Positions 14,167-14,359 of a DNA stretch of 14,359 nucleotides are shown in pieces. The DNA comes from Nautiliaceae bacterium (GTDB lineage: Bacteria > Campylobacterota > Campylobacteria > Campylobacterales > Nautiliaceae). A program made the translations under genes and the position numbers. Numbering within the stretch: the first letter of the stretch is position 1; each line of letters starts with the position of its first letter. The stretch covers positions 1 through 14,359 of the forward strand of contig JAMOSM010000054.1 of the NCBI GenBank assembly GCA_027063075.1, read 5' to 3'. The notes under the pieces were generated by a model, which did not search any database, was not told the origin of the DNA, and saw only the letters and a list, made by a program, of their open reading frames with translations.

Positions 14167-14359
14167 GGTTTAACTGATGACCCGATTTAAGGGGATTGCG
14201 ACGTGCATTCCTCCATTCGTACGGATCAGTCAAATTGAGGTTTAACTGATGACCCGATTTAAGGGGATTGCGACCTTTCTTTTTCCAGAATTTCAACTCC
14301 TCAACAACAGGTTTAACTGATGACCCGATTTAAGGGGATTGCGACCTCCAGGAGAGCAG
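14167..14359 (+). CRISPR. CRISPR array, leader-proximal end (3 repeats seen, continues past window)
   Basis: Three identical 36-nt repeats at 14167-14202, 14239-14274 and 14310-14345, beginning GGTTTAACTGATGACC and ending GGGGATTGCGAC. Spacer 1 is 14203-14238 (36 nt), spacer 2 is 14275-14309 (35 nt), and 14 nt of spacer 3 are visible. The repeat is about 47% GC against a very AT-rich chromosome. It can form only a weak CCC/GGG stem, so it is close to unstructured. If it is read rightward, the last eight bases ATTGCGAC resemble the ATTGAAAC-type 5' handle that Cas6 leaves on type I/III crRNAs. Orientation is supported by the adjoining leader and cas genes. No degenerate repeat is present, as expected at the leader end. 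The effector type cannot be read from this window. Confidence 0.97.

Noticed and set aside
14105..14296. Open frame on the - strand crossing the CRISPR repeats
   Set aside because: It contains the same peptide twice because it reads through two CRISPR repeats and their spacer; it has no supported ribosome site and is an artefact of the array.
1..14359. tRNA, rRNA, insertion sequences, prophage genes or a tracrRNA-like anti-repeat
   Set aside because: Reading by eye I saw no cloverleaf-like segment, transposase, integrase or second copy of the CRISPR repeat; faint or degenerate copies would need a computed search.

Overview
The window is very AT-rich, with short intergenic gaps, many overlapping genes and several TTG starts. 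Gene content (a Campylobacterota-type PolA, the moaC-mobA pair, a type III-like CRISPR locus) and base composition suggest a campylobacterotal (epsilonproteobacterial) chromosome. A vent lineage such as the Nautiliales is possible, but this is inferred from style and gene order only.

Left part (1-7755), mostly housekeeping: the 3' part of a DUF455 ferritin-like gene (+); a secreted coiled-coil protein (-); a divergent promoter pair; a 47-aa membrane protein, moaC and mobA (+), the last two being molybdenum-cofactor genes; a WD40 protein with four previously unnamed ~84-residue helical repeats (-); polA with all three domains (+); an N4BP2-like P-loop kinase (-); and a 36-aa single-span membrane protein (+).

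Right part (7752-13919), one long leftward run of tightly packed genes. In transcription order these are: a small basic ORF, cas1, an unrecognised 249-aa gene, two different cas2 genes, a DUF1232/YkvA membrane protein, sbcD and sbcC. Consecutive genes overlap or lie within 10 nt, so the CRISPR adaptation genes and the Mre11/Rad50-type nuclease SbcCD may share a transcript. A leader of about 250 nt separates this run from a rightward CRISPR array with 36-nt repeats. The array starts at 14167 and runs off the window end.

The most interesting part is the adaptation module. It has canonical Cas1, two intact but divergent Cas2 proteins, an unknown basic, aromatic-rich protein wedged between cas1 and cas2 by translational overlap, and a DNA-end-processing nuclease downstream. 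No interference genes (cas3, cas6, cas9, cas10, csm/cmr) are visible. A working hypothesis is a Cas1-X-Cas2a-Cas2b integrase fed by SbcCD-processed ends. Gene order and overlaps are seen directly; the joint function is inferred.
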